A stretch of 64,000 nucleotides of DNA from Persicaria tinctoria (lineage: Eukaryota > Streptophyta > Magnoliopsida > Caryophyllales > Polygonaceae): the NCBI GenBank assembly GCA_037127255.1, contig JBANSL010000010.1, positions 33,004,120 to 33,068,119 on the forward strand, given 5' to 3'. Shown piece by piece: positions 45,621 to 58,843 of this stretch. The notes below the pieces were generated by a model. That model was given only the letters and a program-made list of their open reading frames with translations. It was not told the origin of the DNA and did no database searches. A program made the position numbers and the translations under genes. The stretch's first letter is position 1; the number at the start of each line of letters is the position of its first letter.

Positions 45621-45873
45621 CTTCATCCGTTCGGCAAAACTTGTCATTTTAACTCTCCACACAACTTTTAATAAAGTTAATAATTACACTCATTTTTTAC
45701 TAATTTACCCTCATTTATTACTCTACTTTTTACTTTATCAAAAACTACAACTCACAACAGATCAATCAAATCAAGGGCATTTTAGTAAAGTAGAAGCAAA
45801 AATATCTAAAATGACAAGTTTTTCCGAACAAAAACAAAACTCTAAAACGACAAGTTTTGCTGAACGGAGGGAG
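45621..45873. mobile_element. Stowaway-type MITE
   Basis: Inverted ends CTTCATCCGTTCGGCAAAAC and (reverse) CTCCCTCCGTTCAGCAAAAC are flanked by TA dinucleotides (45619-45620, 45874-45875). The CTCCCTCCGT end and TA target are characteristic of Tc1/mariner-related Stowaway elements. 253 bp, noncoding. Confidence 0.85.
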
Positions 45874-45909
45874 TATTTTACAATCAAACAAAATGGATAA
45901 ACCCTTTAC

Positions 45910-47010
45910 ACTAAGATCATCCGTAATGGTTTTGCTTAATATACACATTTACACAAGATGTGCAAAAATATACATAACTTTTTAGTAATTTGTTCCATAG
46001 GTAAAATGTGCATTTTTTACACATTACTTAAATACAATTCATTTAAAAAAAATAAAATAAAATTATAAAAAAATAAACCAATGAAATTGTCTTATTTTTT
46101 GTAAACGTTTAGAGCATTTACAACTGTGAACCATTGGGTTCATGGGTTGCCAAGTGGACAAAAAAAGTGGAAGAAAAACAAACGGGTTCGTTATATACAC
46201 TCCAAATCATGCACGTCATTTTCGACGTGCATGGGTAAAAGAGGTTAATTAATTTTCTTAAAACGCTAATTAGTCAGAAGGCTTGCACGTCGAAAACGAC
46301 GTGCATTTTTTACATTGGATTTGCGGTGTATATAACAAAAAAAAAAAAAGGATGAACCCCTCCCTGCAGATTCATCTGCACGAACCCGAAAAAGCGTGAT
46401 TCATAAAAGTTCACGTGAGGAGTACACACTATTAAAATATAAGCATAAAATGACAATTTCAACCATTTTTACATTATATATATAAAAAAATTATTTTCGA
46501 ATTTAATTTAATTTTCTCTACATATAGACATGCACTTTGCATATGTTTCGATGGAAAAAAAATCATGATATTACCGTATTTTTTCGAGCACCCGTATAAT
46601 ATAGCATCCGACAATTATAATAATAAAACTTACTAATTAGTATTATTAATAAACTTAATGAAAATGGATTATCGTATGAGTTTAATATATAGATATTTGA
46701 TTTAATAAAAAAGGTAAATACAGAAAAGTAAGTTATGAGTCCGAGGTCAAGTTGATAAATGGGGGTTGAAAAAACAATAATCTGATCGAGGTGGGGTTTT
46801 TAAGCTAATTTTGCAGTGAAAAAGTAAGTTATGAGTCTGGAAAGAGATTCATGAATGCGGGTGGCCTTATGTAGATCGGAGAGGTGGTGTGATTAAATTT
46901 GCATATCACATACTCAAACGTGTACATTTGCACACACCCAAACAACCAATGAAGTTCAGAAATGTCTCAAAAAATACACATTTGCACAAGACCTTGTGAA
47001 TGGTCTAAAT
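45910..47010. other. MITE-rich intergenic segment
   Basis: Loose inverted sequences at the two ends (ACACATTTACACAAG near 45945; TACACATTTGCACAAG near 46973) suggest a decayed nested MITE. Inside lies the small element at 46190-46336. No coding gene is visible. Confidence 0.35.
46190..46336. mobile_element. Small MITE, same terminal sequence as the element at 9.65 kb
   Basis: The ends GTTATATACACTCCAAAT and ATTTGCGGTGTATATAAC are inverted partners and match the ends of the 9650-10145 element. The interior has two perfect palindromes around GCACGTC...GACGTGC (46208-46233 and 46285-46304). Confidence 0.65.
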
Positions 47011-47640
47011 GAAAAATGTATCATTTATATTAAATTCTAAAATCGCACCTTTTAATTATGAGGAAATTTGGTGGTTTAGCCCCTTGTGCATATTTGATTA
47101 GGTTAACAGCCTCTTTAATTATTTTTTTAGCTACGGTCGGCCATATTAAAGTTTTATTAGGCCATTTTACTGTACCCCTTTCTTCCTTCTCCCAAGCTCC
47201 TCCATTCCTACCGCCGGGTTGCAGCCCAACCGCCCCCGGGAGACCAGTTCTGAGGAGCACGGGTGAGCAAAACCCACCCCGACCAGATCCGGGCTCAAGA
47301 GCGCCGAGGAAACCCCAGATTCGGGATCCGACGAGCAGATCTGAAAGATCCAACAAGAAGATCTATAGATCCCCTCGAAAACTCGAAGAACCCGACAAAC
47401 CCGGCGCCAATGAAGCCCCAAAAACCACCAGCGACCTCGAAAATCCACCAGATCTGGGATAGATGATGACGGCGTGAGAGATAGCTGCCCAGATATGGGA
47501 TAGATGTCCTCGGGTGCTTCTTCTTCCTTCGTCGGCGGAGGTTGGCTCGTCAAATGGAGAAAGAGCTGAATGTGAGCTCTCCTTTGCTGGCGGTGCTGGA
47601 GAGGCACGTGGGTGACAAGCTCAAGTGGTCAACTCAGCTT
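47011..47640. other. GC-richer segment with overlapping ORFs, unidentified
   Basis: Between about 47160 and 47600 the sequence is much less AT-rich. It is open for 134 codons on the plus strand (47058-47462) and 146 on the minus strand (47167-47607). Neither product is recognised; the plus reading is proline-rich and low complexity. It could be an exon or UTR remnant. Confidence 0.25.
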
Positions 47641-47869
47641 TTGCAAAGCTGCTTTTGTTAATGTGGAATTCAAAATATTAGGCAAAGCATAATGTGGAAT
47701 TTGAACTTATTCAATAGGCTAATCTCACCAAAAAATTAATTTCATTGATTCCATGTTGCATTGGTTACATCGATGCTATATTTTTTAGTTGGTGACACAT
47801 TATAATAAGCGGGTTTATGTGTAATATCAATATTGATGTCATAGTTTCAAATGATTTATATTTTTATAT

Positions 47870-49085
47870 GTGCAATAAGATGACACTGACGATTCCACAT
47901 TTTATACTCATATGTCATCAATTGTATAAAATTGTCATCACGTATAATTGAGATAAATGAAATGTAATGATAAATATATCATTAGTGAATAAAAGTCACC
48001 AATGAAATATGTCATCAATAAAGTGTAATCACAAACGTATCATCAGTGAATGAAAGTATAATCGATATACAACTGATTAAATAAAAAACACGTGGCATCA
48101 ATCGATTTTATTAAAAAAAATGCCATCAAATAATTACATTATAAAAACTACATCAAAACACCATTTTGAAAAAGTTGTATCACATTAAAGGAAAAAATGT
48201 CATCAAAATACTACTTTGAAAAAATATCATCAAAAATATGGCATCACGGTAAAAAAAAATATTATCAAAAAATTGACATAAAAAAAGTGGCATCAGTCGT
48301 TAACAGTAAAAAAATGGCATCAATGATCAACGTGACATTACTGTAAACAAAAAATGTCATCAAGGTTTAAAAAAAGTGACATTAAAAAGTGTCATCCAAT
48401 CATTTCATTAGAAAAGTGGCATCAAAGTGAAAATAAAATATAATAAAATTTTGACATCAAAACGGTAAAATATGACATCACTAAAAAAACATGTGGCATC
48501 AATCGATTTGATTAAAAAAATGGTATTAAATAATTACATTATATAAAATGACATCAAAATACCATTTTGAAAATTTTGTATCACATTAACGAAAAAAATG
48601 TTATCAAAATACTACTTTGAAAAAATATCATAAAAAAATATGGCATCACGGTAAAAAAAATATCATCAAAAAATTGACATAAAAAAAAGTGGCATCAGTC
48701 GTTAACAATAAAAAAAATGGCATCAATGATCAACGTGACATTACTGTAAACAAAAAATGTCATCAATGTTTAAAAAAAGTGACATTAAAAAAGTGTCATC
48801 CAATCATTCCATTAGAAAAGTGGCATCAAAGTGAAAATAAAATATAGTAAAATTTTGGCATCAAAACGGTAAAATATGGCATCACTATAAAAAAAAAAAA
48901 AAAAAAAAAGTTGGCATCAAAATGGGTTGGTCAACGTTGACCGGTCAACGGTCAACGTTGACCGATCAATGGTCAAACGGTTGATCATTGACCAACCCAC
49001 CCTATTGGGAAAGGGGCTAGACCAAAACTAATTAAATTGATTTAGGGCCTTAGTGTCCAATTGAATATTTAAAAAAGCCCTAGTA
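47870..49085. repeat. Second copy (one arm) of the GATGCCA/TGGCATCA foldback family
   Basis: Dense TGGCATCA/GTCATCA units run to a poly(A) stretch (48895-48909), followed by GTTGGCATCAAAATGGGTTGG and a GTTGACC-rich palindromic edge. Read in reverse this matches the left edge of the 19.5-kb copy, including the flanking AATTAGTTTTG and AATATTCAATT. An internal block of about 400 bp is duplicated in tandem (GTGGCATCA at 48092 and 48493). The opposite arm is not evident. Confidence 0.75.
48092..48893 (+). repeat. Approximately 401-bp tandem duplication within the foldback arm
   Basis: The order of units (GTGGCATCAATCGATTT, then AATTACATTAT, CCATTTTGAAAA, TCACATTAA) recurs with a 401-bp offset and moderate divergence. 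Confidence 0.8.
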
Positions 49086-49560
49086 CCAAAATCAAAAATA
49101 TTTTAAGATTCGTTCGCGTGAAAGAGGGAGGCAACAAAAGATTCCAAAGATCCAAACAGAGCAACCAGAGTAAAGATCCGAACAAATCCAAGTGGGCCCA
49201 CTTGCTTGACAAACTCCACTATGATTGGCGGCCCAAGGCACGAAGCTACCCTACCCCGCTTCTTTTCAAGGATAATAAACTTCACATACTCCACCCTCTT
49301 TTCATCACACTTTGCACAAAATCACCCATTATTTCAGAAACTACACAAACTACCCATTATTCACATAAATGTGGCCCTTTGAAAATAGTAGACCAAATAA
49401 AAAGGGTTTGCAAAAGTGTAGGTGGCTTGGGGGGTTTGACAATAAAGGTAGATTGGTCTAGTTTTGCAATTGAAATATTTGCGCCCCATTAGGTATGTAT
49501 CAGTGAGTTGGGTAAGTGTTGCAGGCGCCAAATTTAAATATTTTCCTGACAAAACAGTTG
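49086..49560. other. Intergenic DNA, no recognised feature
   Basis: A 124-codon ORF at 49118-49492 has no family resemblance. Confidence 0.35.
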
Positions 49561-49566
49561 ACTCTA

Positions 49567-50627
49567 AGCGTGTGTTTGGCACACAAATTTCATTAGATTA
49601 TGAGCTTTTAAAAAAAATGATCTCCATGTGTTGGTGTTTGGTGGGAGATGTCAAGAGATTTGGAGATGGGGATTAAGGAGATTTCTGGAGATTAAAAATG
49701 GGTGAATCTGAAATCTACCCGCCTCAAGATTATGGAGATTTCTCTAGATCTCACCTTTTTTATAACATCTTTTCCCCTATCACATACACGTTTTCAGATA
49801 TGGAGATAATCTCCCAAGGCCCGCCGTCAACCTCCATTCTCATCCGCTCCCACAATCAAGGTAAGGTCCTCTCCTCTCCTCCCCTCTCATCTCCTCTCTT
49901 ATCGTCTCAAAGTCGGTCAGACAATGAGGGACGCCGACCAACAATGGGGAATCGAAGGGGCTTGGTCGGCGGTCTAGGGTTCCAAAAATGGTGATTCGAA
50001 GGCCAACAATAGGGAATCAAAGGGACTTGGTCGGACAGTGAGGGACGCCGACCAACAATGGGGAATCGAATGAGCTTGATCAGCGATCTAGGGTTCCAAA
50101 AATGGGGAATTGAAGGCCAATAATGGGGAATCGAAGGGGCTTGGTCGGACAATGAGGGACGCTGACCAACAATGGGGAATCAACGACCTCGTTACATACC
50201 TGTTCACCGGCGGAGTTTGGGTTGGAAGTTTCCACTCAGATCTATTGGTGTTGTCACTGCGACACAACTGGTCGGAGAAGCCGGGGAGGTGAAGGCGGGG
50301 TGAATTTCCAAGCGGACGCCTTGGAGGAACCTGCAACTCCGGTCGTCAGAGTTGCTCGTCGCTCACCTATGGTAACTTGTCGTGTGGGAATGAGGAGGAA
50401 GACGAGGTCACGAGGGGGCATGAGCAGGGTAGGAGGGGTATTAATTTTAGGGGCATATTGGTAATTTTCATCCTTCAAAATACACCACAATTTTATACTC
50501 ACCAAACACCTTTCAGAGATTTCCGCCGAAAAAAATCTCAATCTACAAAAATAATGTCCATCTCCTAACATCTATACACATCCCATTAATCTACAAAAAT
50601 AAAATATACTATCAAACACAACCTAAA
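49567..50627. other. Possible DNA transposon outline with a 114-bp tandem repeat
   Basis: Weak inverted ends (GTGTGTTTGG near 49570 and CAAACACAAC near 50614) frame a GC-richer interior. The overlapping ORFs at 50088-50571 have no recognised product. The ends are short and no target duplication is apparent. Confidence 0.25.
49915..50190 (+). repeat. Minisatellite, 114-bp period, about 2.4 copies
   Basis: A unit beginning with the phrase ACAATGAGGGACGC recurs at 49921, 50035 and 50149, each followed by CGACCAACAATGGGGAATC-like sequence. Spacing is exactly 114 bp twice. Confidence 0.9.
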
Positions 50628-50833
50628 TAATAAAATCCAAAAGGATTTCGCTTGTCACATACTAATTCTCATCTTGTTACCCATTCATTCTCTTACCATC
50701 TATCGAGCATTCGTTGCTTTGTCCCTTACTCCCGTTACAGTTTGTTCATATGTTACAATTTTGATAGTTTAGGTAGAATTTGAATCTATATCTATGTGTA
50801 TTTAACACATTGTTTTATATTTTGAGCTAATGA

Positions 50834-51450
50834 GTCCCTTCATTCCTTCTTTTGGTCTATCTACATTCAAGGAAATTCATACGCTCCATGGACGGAGCAA
50901 AAAGTGGAGTCTTGGTCAGAGCAAGCTGCCCTATTCTATTACCAGACATAATTGGGAGAAGCTCATCCGAAACTAGAGCTAGAAATGCCTTATTTCGTTT
51001 CGTTCCCGTTCTTCATTTTCTTCTTCTCGAATCCAAGGGGGACTTCTCATATTTAGAATCTTTTTGCGGTGTGCTCCGTTTACTATTCTTTCGTACTTTC
51101 TTTTCTTTACCACGCGATAGGTCAGCGAAGCGTGAGCGGGCGCGGAGAAGAAAAGGCCAAACACTTCGGCCTAACGGGAATGAGCAACGACGAAATGACA
51201 AGAGAAAGTGCCCCGGGCACCCCCATTTAGAAAGAAGGGTCGAAGGTTTTGGGCCTGTAGCTTTCCCCGCCCCCCCTTCGTCGGGTGGTGCTTTGCGGGG
51301 TGTGCTACCAGAAATCGGGCTTGAAGCTCTCGCCTTACCAACGAGCTGACAGCTGATGGCTGTTGGTCACGACTACTACCAAAAAGTGAACATGAAGATG
51401 AATATTTCACATGGAGGAGTGTGCATCTGTATGTTGGGTGTTCTTCTGTC
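50834..51450 (+). pseudogene. ccmFC: Mitochondrial cytochrome c maturation factor F, C-part: exon 1, 5' truncated
   Basis: CcmFC is a subunit of the mitochondrial haem lyase complex that attaches haem to cytochrome c. The frame enters at about 50834 in the conserved LVYLHSRKFIRSMDGAKSG region (about 60 residues of N-terminus are missing), runs through RSSSETRARNALFRFVP and HPHLERRVEGFGPVAF, and reaches MKMNISHGGVCICMLGVLLS at the exon end. A TGA at 51347-51349 replaces the arginine codon expected in PTSRQLMAVGH, consistent with CGA-to-TGA change. The 3' edge at 51450/51451 is set by the group II intron start GTGCGACC. Non-functional here. Confidence 0.93.
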
Positions 51451-52368
51451 GTGCGACCCGGCGGCTTATGTGCGACCTGTGGCCCACGCCTCCTATTTGT
51501 TCAGGGCGGGCGGCGTGAACTCTGATTCGATCCGGGTATTCAATAGGAAGATGGCTTATTCAAGAATTCGTGCATAAGGGTAAGGAACTTTGGATGAACT
51601 AATGCGAATGGGTGTAAGCCTCGCTGCTCGAAAACACCCAGTGCTGACCACACTGAGAGACACGAAAGCGCAGGTAACGCCAGTTGGTGAAGTGGCGTTA
51701 AGCATCCCTAGCGGTTCGAAAAGAGAGGTCGTGATGATATCATCTACGTCCGTACCGCTCCTCGTGGAGTAGATCCCGCATCCAACTAAGTCTTTGACCA
51801 GGGAACGAGGGAATTCCCACTACCGCTGGCAGGCCAGCCGGGCCGTGAGCGCGGTGGGAACGGGCTTCCCAAAAAGCCAGCCCGGGCCGGGGTCAGCATA
51901 GAATTAAAGGGACGGCCCTAATGTTGTGTTGGCAAAGCCAACTTCTTGGGTTTCGGGCGGAGAAAAGCGGACGTGGGGACTCGGGTCGGAGCGCAGCGTA
52001 ACTAAGAGAGCCATTCCATTTAGGGCGAGACAGAATGGGCGGGCACGAGCGGTCTAGTGTCCGAGCCGATTGATCAGACGACGACTACTTGACTTTTTTT
52101 TAAGTTTATTAGCCGCCTATCCCGGAATAGAATGGGATGGAATAGAAAGAACGCGAAGCGCTAGCGCTATAGGGTCGGTTTTTTTTGGGGGGGAAAGGCT
52201 TGTGAAGAAGCAAGCTTATCCCTGCCCCGACCGGCAGCTGCTGGGTCTCCTCATCTCTTCTAAACTTCCCCCCGTCTTCGGCCCGAGCTGTATGAGGCAC
52301 AAACTCGTCTCACGTACGGTTCGAAGGCCGAGCCCCACCCCAGCAGTAATGGTGCGGCTTAGGTCAAC
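51451..52368 (+). other. Group II intron of ccmFC
   Basis: The intron begins GTGCGACCC and ends just before TAACACAAAGAAG. Near its 3' end the sequence has a domain V-type hairpin (GAGCTGTATGAGGC ... GTACGGTTC, about 52286-52322), followed by a domain VI stem (GCCGAGCCCCACC ... GGTGCGGC). The 918-bp length fits the usual plant ccmFC intron of roughly 1 kb. No maturase is encoded. Confidence 0.88.
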
Positions 52369-52948
52369 TAACACAAAGAAGATACAGTTCACTCAACGAT
52401 TTCCTTTGGGTTCCGAACTCCGTATGGGGAAGGAACGTTGTTGTTTGCGAGGTCTCGATCATTTACATGGACCCACTTTTCATTCCATTTGTGGGAATTT
52501 GATGATCTATAAACCGTCCTTAACGAACGATCGGCTCATGTTTGAGCATGATGAATCACTTCGTGCCGACCTGTTGTCAATAAACTTTTCGGCCTCATAT
52601 GAGAATGCAAAACTTGAGCATTTTCTGAATCGGTGGATGAAGAATCGCGAACATAAGAAATTCTGGTTGACCATGTTCCCAGAAAAAAGATACTTTCGAG
52701 AAACAACGAGCACGACTGAAGTGGCTATACATACAAATCTATTTACGGATCTATATGCTTCGATTGTCACTGGAAGTTCCAGAACAGGCGGCTGGTATAC
52801 TACCATAATGAAACTGCCTTTTCTTTTTTTTATTCGGATATGATTTATGTTGGCTTCATCGGGAGGCTCACGTAGTTTGTTACGTCAGCTCCAAAAGGAT
52901 AAATTGCGTTGGAATCGAGAAAGTTCCGTAAAGTTCATAATTGTATAA
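52369..52948 (+). pseudogene. ccmFC: ccmFC exon 2 with premature stop
   Basis: Spliced to exon 1 this continues NTKKIQFTQRFPLGSELRMG, LDHLHGPTFHSICGNLMIY, NREHKKFWLTMFPEKRYF and TGGWYTTIMKLP, the conserved C-terminal half. A TGA at 52841-52843 stands where glycine is expected. Downstream the same frame still encodes FMLASSGGSRSLLRQLQKDK and the normal-like end at a TAA at 52946-52948. A G-to-T change of GGA is the simplest cause and cannot be corrected by C-to-U editing. Confidence 0.92.
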
Positions 52949-54470
52949 AAGGCTCGATGTAATTGAGCAGCGCATCGAGGCACTTCTTCGACGGTCCCCG
53001 TCCGCCCGGCCCGCTCGGAAGAATTCATGGGCCGGCAGGCTGGCGAGACAGAATGAGCGGGCACTACTAACCAAGCCAAGCCTAGTTCTCGCCGATAGGC
53101 GCTGGTAGCTTGCCTCCAAGCCTTGCATTATATGAGTGGCCATGGTCTGAAGGAACCTTAAGCACTTGTACAATGCTCAAGTCAAGGCGAACATCTGGGC
53201 AAGGAGTGGCAGTGGAGGGATGCCCCTAGCTGTTAGAGGGTTGTGCGTTCGAGGATAGGGGAATACCTTTCTTCTTGATGATTGGCTAGGAGGATATGGT
53301 ATGACCCTTTTTCTTATAGGTAAAGAGGAACAATGCCCCTAGTGTGCACTTTCCTCTTAGGCCATCTTTTGTGCTTCAAGGGACCAAGCCATCAATGAGT
53401 TGCTGGACCTGCCCAGGGGGTAATGATAAAGCTCTGCCTGGATGAAACAGTGTTTTCAGGCTCTCATTCTCCCCAGTTATCAAGACTAGACAATCATCTT
53501 TGATCAGAGAGGGCTTTTGTCTGGTTGTAACGTGGTTTTGGGTTGAAGGGTTGAGAAAGAATAGGGATAGGAGGCTCAAAATCTTGAAAATGAGGGTTTG
53601 AAGTCATAGATCATCTTTGAAGGACTTCATGACTTGAGGATCTCTTTACTTTGATCTTTCTTTTTTTTTTAGTTTTTGGTATTCATACTAATAGCCATTT
53701 TCGTATTACATCATTGTGGGCATGATCGGGTAATTAGGTTAACTAAGGTTCAGACGTCCACCAATGGATGTGTGTCTGGGTGTTGAATTATTCGAATTTA
53801 GAATGCTTTTTTTTCTTAACTATCCATTCCTTAGCCATACTCTGTTATGTAGAAATGGGTACTAGTCCAGAGTGAAAATTGAAAAATTGTTCTATAAAAT
53901 GAATAGAATAAAAAAAAGTGAAGATCTTTCACTTTTCATTTAGAGCATGCTTAAGATGAGGTGACATGAAAGGTAAAGAAATGGAAGAGTTTTACTTGAT
54001 TATCAAGTGCTGCAGATATTTTTTGCTTTGCTCTTTTAACGTATGTCGGTGCTGTTCCGACAAGGGAGACTTGTTTCCAATGCACTTCATTAGTGTTTGA
54101 TTGAAGTGTATTCTTTTTGCTTTCCCCTTGCTTTTAGGTCTCTTTCTTTTATTGCCTTTGTTGTTAGGATGGTAGATTCAATTGGGTTGGGTTATTGATT
54201 TATAGGCAAGTTTTTTATTTTTAAGGGAGCTATGCTACGTTCTCTCTATTTAAGCAATTTGGTAAAATGCATGCCCACCTTGTCTTTGGTTATCATCCTT
54301 TTGTATAATGATGCCAAGGAATGGCAATCTGTGTATCTTTCTTATTACCTGAATTCTATTTTTGTGGTATGGTGGAAGTCTCTTTGTCTCATATTCATTG
54401 AGGATTAAGGTCTTTTTTAGGCGGTGGATAATTCACATTATTCTTTTTTTGCAGTACAATAAAAGAACCG
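52949..54470. other. Noncoding DNA, mitochondrial-like at first, then uncertain
   Basis: The first ~200 bp are GC-rich with sequence repeated in the ccmFC intron (GACAGAATG-GCGGGCAC, near 52029 and 53046), typical of plant mitochondrial spacers. From about 53170 to 54470 I see no gene and cannot tell mitochondrial spacer from nuclear DNA. Confidence 0.4.
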
Positions 54471-56456
54471 TAATCTGGAATGCCTGTCTGCTTAGTAATC
54501 TTCAGAACATGCGTGTACTTAACTAGTCTCAATGTCATTGGCCACTGTAATTATGCAGAACTGACTCATCTGCTGATCTACGACCACCCTCTCGGCTCCG
54601 TTCAGCTTCCTACTCTCATAAGCAACTGGATGGCAAGTTCGGAAGAAACCTTTGAGGGGAACTAACTCGACTCCGGTTCAGTACTGCCCCTCGCTTAGAA
54701 TCCAGCTGAGCTGCACTAAAAGAAAAGGCTTACGTAAAGTACAAATCATTTGAGTGACTACATGCGAACGAAAGCTTTTGCTTCCTCCTCCGAAGCCTGT
54801 TTCGGTTGCTTGGTCCAGTTCAGGGTGCTTTGACTATTTTCAATACCTGCTTGGCTGGCGGGAACGAGTGCAGGTGAACGAGTGGGTCAGAGAGGTGGCG
54901 ATGAGGGAAGGGACGAAGCTACCAGTTCAGAAAGCTACGGAAGGAAAGGATCAATAGCAAAAGCGGGAAGAGATACCATGGATGAGAGATCATAGACCAA
55001 AGACTAGTTCGGAGTAGATCGAAGGAGATTCTTAATCATAGCACAGGGTCCCGCGACCTAGCGAATGGTCTTGTTCCTCTTCCTATGACTAATAGGCCGA
55101 TGTAGACTATATCCATAGCCTTTCATATTACGGTTGTGTTCTTAACTTAACGAATTTGTGTGTCAAGCTCGTTCGATCAATAGAAGGCCTTTTCTTTTTT
55201 AAGTGTTGATTGTATGCCTGGAAAAGCTAAACAGAAAGAGTGACTTTCGGCGGTCTGACGATTGATTGCATTTGGTTCCATTTATCTTGCTTGAGAGGGC
55301 AAAGGCTGGAAATTTAGTATGAAGTTAGGGGCTTGCTTAATGGCTTTCCTTCCGGCTTCAGTGCTCAAGGCATTCGATTTTTGATTGGATTATGCTCTAG
55401 TGTTTGAATCATTTTCGTACTCTATCTATTCTTCTATTGATCTCTTTTTTTGCTAGCATTCAGTATCAGTAAGATTGATTAGTATGTGGATTACGTGGCT
55501 CGCTCTCGCTCTTTGAGTTCTTGGTCTGAAGGTGAACGAGCTCTTGGTTAATCCCTACTCGCTTTCGTTGTATTAGCTACAGCCACCGAAACACTCTTCC
55601 GTCAACACGAGTTAGCTATTCTCAAAGCCTTCTTTTTTCTTCTCGTATGTATTTTCAACCGACCAACTGGAACCAAAAAAGGAATTGCCTTTCAGAGCCT
55701 TCCATTCTTAAACTAGCCAGTCCAGTCAATAAAGGTAGGAAAGGGAAAGCAGACCTGTTGAGTAAGTCGAGTCTTTCTTGCTTGAAAGGAAAGGACTTAT
55801 ACCTTGAATGGACAAGTCTGAGCCCGACCATAGAAAGGATAAAGGCTTGCCAGCAGCTGAAAATTCTATAGTGGTTCAGTCTGATTCGTTCATCCGGAAG
55901 AAAGGATATGGAGCCGGCCCAGCTGGTATTGACTTGTGCCCTGCTATCGGTGGTTGCTCGCTGCCATCCCCGCCCGAACGGAACGAAGAGGCCCTGCCCA
56001 TCTCTTTCTCCTCTCCTCATAGGGGGCTCAATAGCACACAAAAAGATCTTTATCTTCAATACGTTATAACGGGAGACCACCAGCAGTTGGAAATGCCTGC
56101 TATCGCTGGTTTCACTTCATTCCCTTCACGACCCGGCTGGGGAAGAGAGAACAAAGAGTCACTTCCCTCGATAAAAGATGTAGTAACTGTGGCCAGTCTA
56201 GCTGATAAGAAAGAAGAAACGTTCTTTGATGCGACTTTCCGTTCTTTCACCCCAGCTCGGATAAGACTGCTGGAACAACCTCCCACCTACTGACTGAATA
56301 AAGGCTGCTACATCGATCCCAGCCAAGCATAAACTAATCTTTGCTGTAGTTGAATAAGCTTTCCTATTCATTGAAGATATAAGGTTTTTCAGATATCTGG
56401 ATCGAGTAGCCGAGCCCATCCAATCTCAGAGAGAGGAGCCGAACTCGTGCTATTAC
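54471..56456. other. Mitochondrial-type intergenic spacer
   Basis: The base composition and texture are those of angiosperm mitochondrial spacers. Small ORFs (54480-54665, 54754-54957, 55647-55871, 55808-56293 plus; 55655-56080 minus) have no recognisable domains and overlap each other, so I do not call genes. Confidence 0.45.
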
Positions 56457-57472
<1,016 letters not shown>

Positions 57473-57483
57473 AAAAAATATAG

Positions 57484-58365
<882 letters not shown>

Positions 58366-58565
58366 TCCAGTAATTACTGGTCGGTCCCAACTATTGAGGT
58401 AGGTCCTTTCCCTCTATTGAGAACACATTCTACTAATAGCGCAAGGGGCCCACAGCTCCCACTCCCCTTGCCCCACTCATTCTGGAGTGGGCCTCCTCTT
58501 GTCAAAAAACGACAGTTGAAAGGATTCAACCTGCAGCTTCGAGTACCTCTTTTTCACTAAAAAGA
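58366..58565. other. Spacer between rbcL and atp9
   Basis: Begins with sequence like the plastid rbcL 3' flank (TCCAGTAATTACTGG) and then becomes mitochondrial-type spacer. Confidence 0.5.
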
Positions 58566-58790
58566 TTAGAAGACGAATAAGATCAAAAAGGCCATCATTA
58601 GGGCAAACAATGCAATAGCTTCGGTTAGAGCAAAGCCCAAAATAGCATAACCAAATAATTGTTTAGCCAATGATGGATTTCGCGCCACGGAATGAATCAA
58701 AGAACTGAATACGTTTCCAATACCGACAGCAGCTCCCGCTAAAGCAATTGTAGCAACTCCGGCACCTATTGATTTGGCACCTTCTAACAT
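58566..58790 (-). CDS. atp9: ATP synthase subunit c (F0 c-ring)
   Basis: An intact 74-codon frame from [11 protein letters not shown] to FLILFVF, the mature-length mitochondrial subunit 9 that forms the proton-conducting ring in the inner membrane. Two hydrophobic helices flank the conserved polar loop RNPSLAKQ; the proton-binding glutamate is in [10 protein letters not shown]. The genomic codons already specify leucine at positions that are usually serine or proline before C-to-U editing (KQL, AIALFAL, FLILF). The stop is a genomic TAA directly after VFVF-type sequence, where many plants edit CAA or CGA. It is the only complete conventional mitochondrial gene in the segment. Confidence 0.93.
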   Translation of the reverse strand: MLEGAKSIGAGVATIALAGAAVGIGNVFSSLIHSVARNPSLAKQLFGYAILGFALTEAIALFALMMAFLILFVF

Positions 58791-58843
58791 CTCGAGTTGA
58801 GAATTCTCGTCACGCTTTTGAATTCACTCCTCCAGTTCGATTA

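Noticed and set aside
47870..49085. CRISPR-like array because of regularly recurring TGGCATCA
   Set aside because: Units are only 7-8 bp, spacing is irregular, and the organism is a plant; the structure matches a foldback repeat.
55808..56293. 161-codon ORF and its antisense partner (55655-56080) in the mitochondrial spacer
   Set aside because: No domain, no family resemblance, and overlapping frames on both strands are common in plant mitochondrial spacers.
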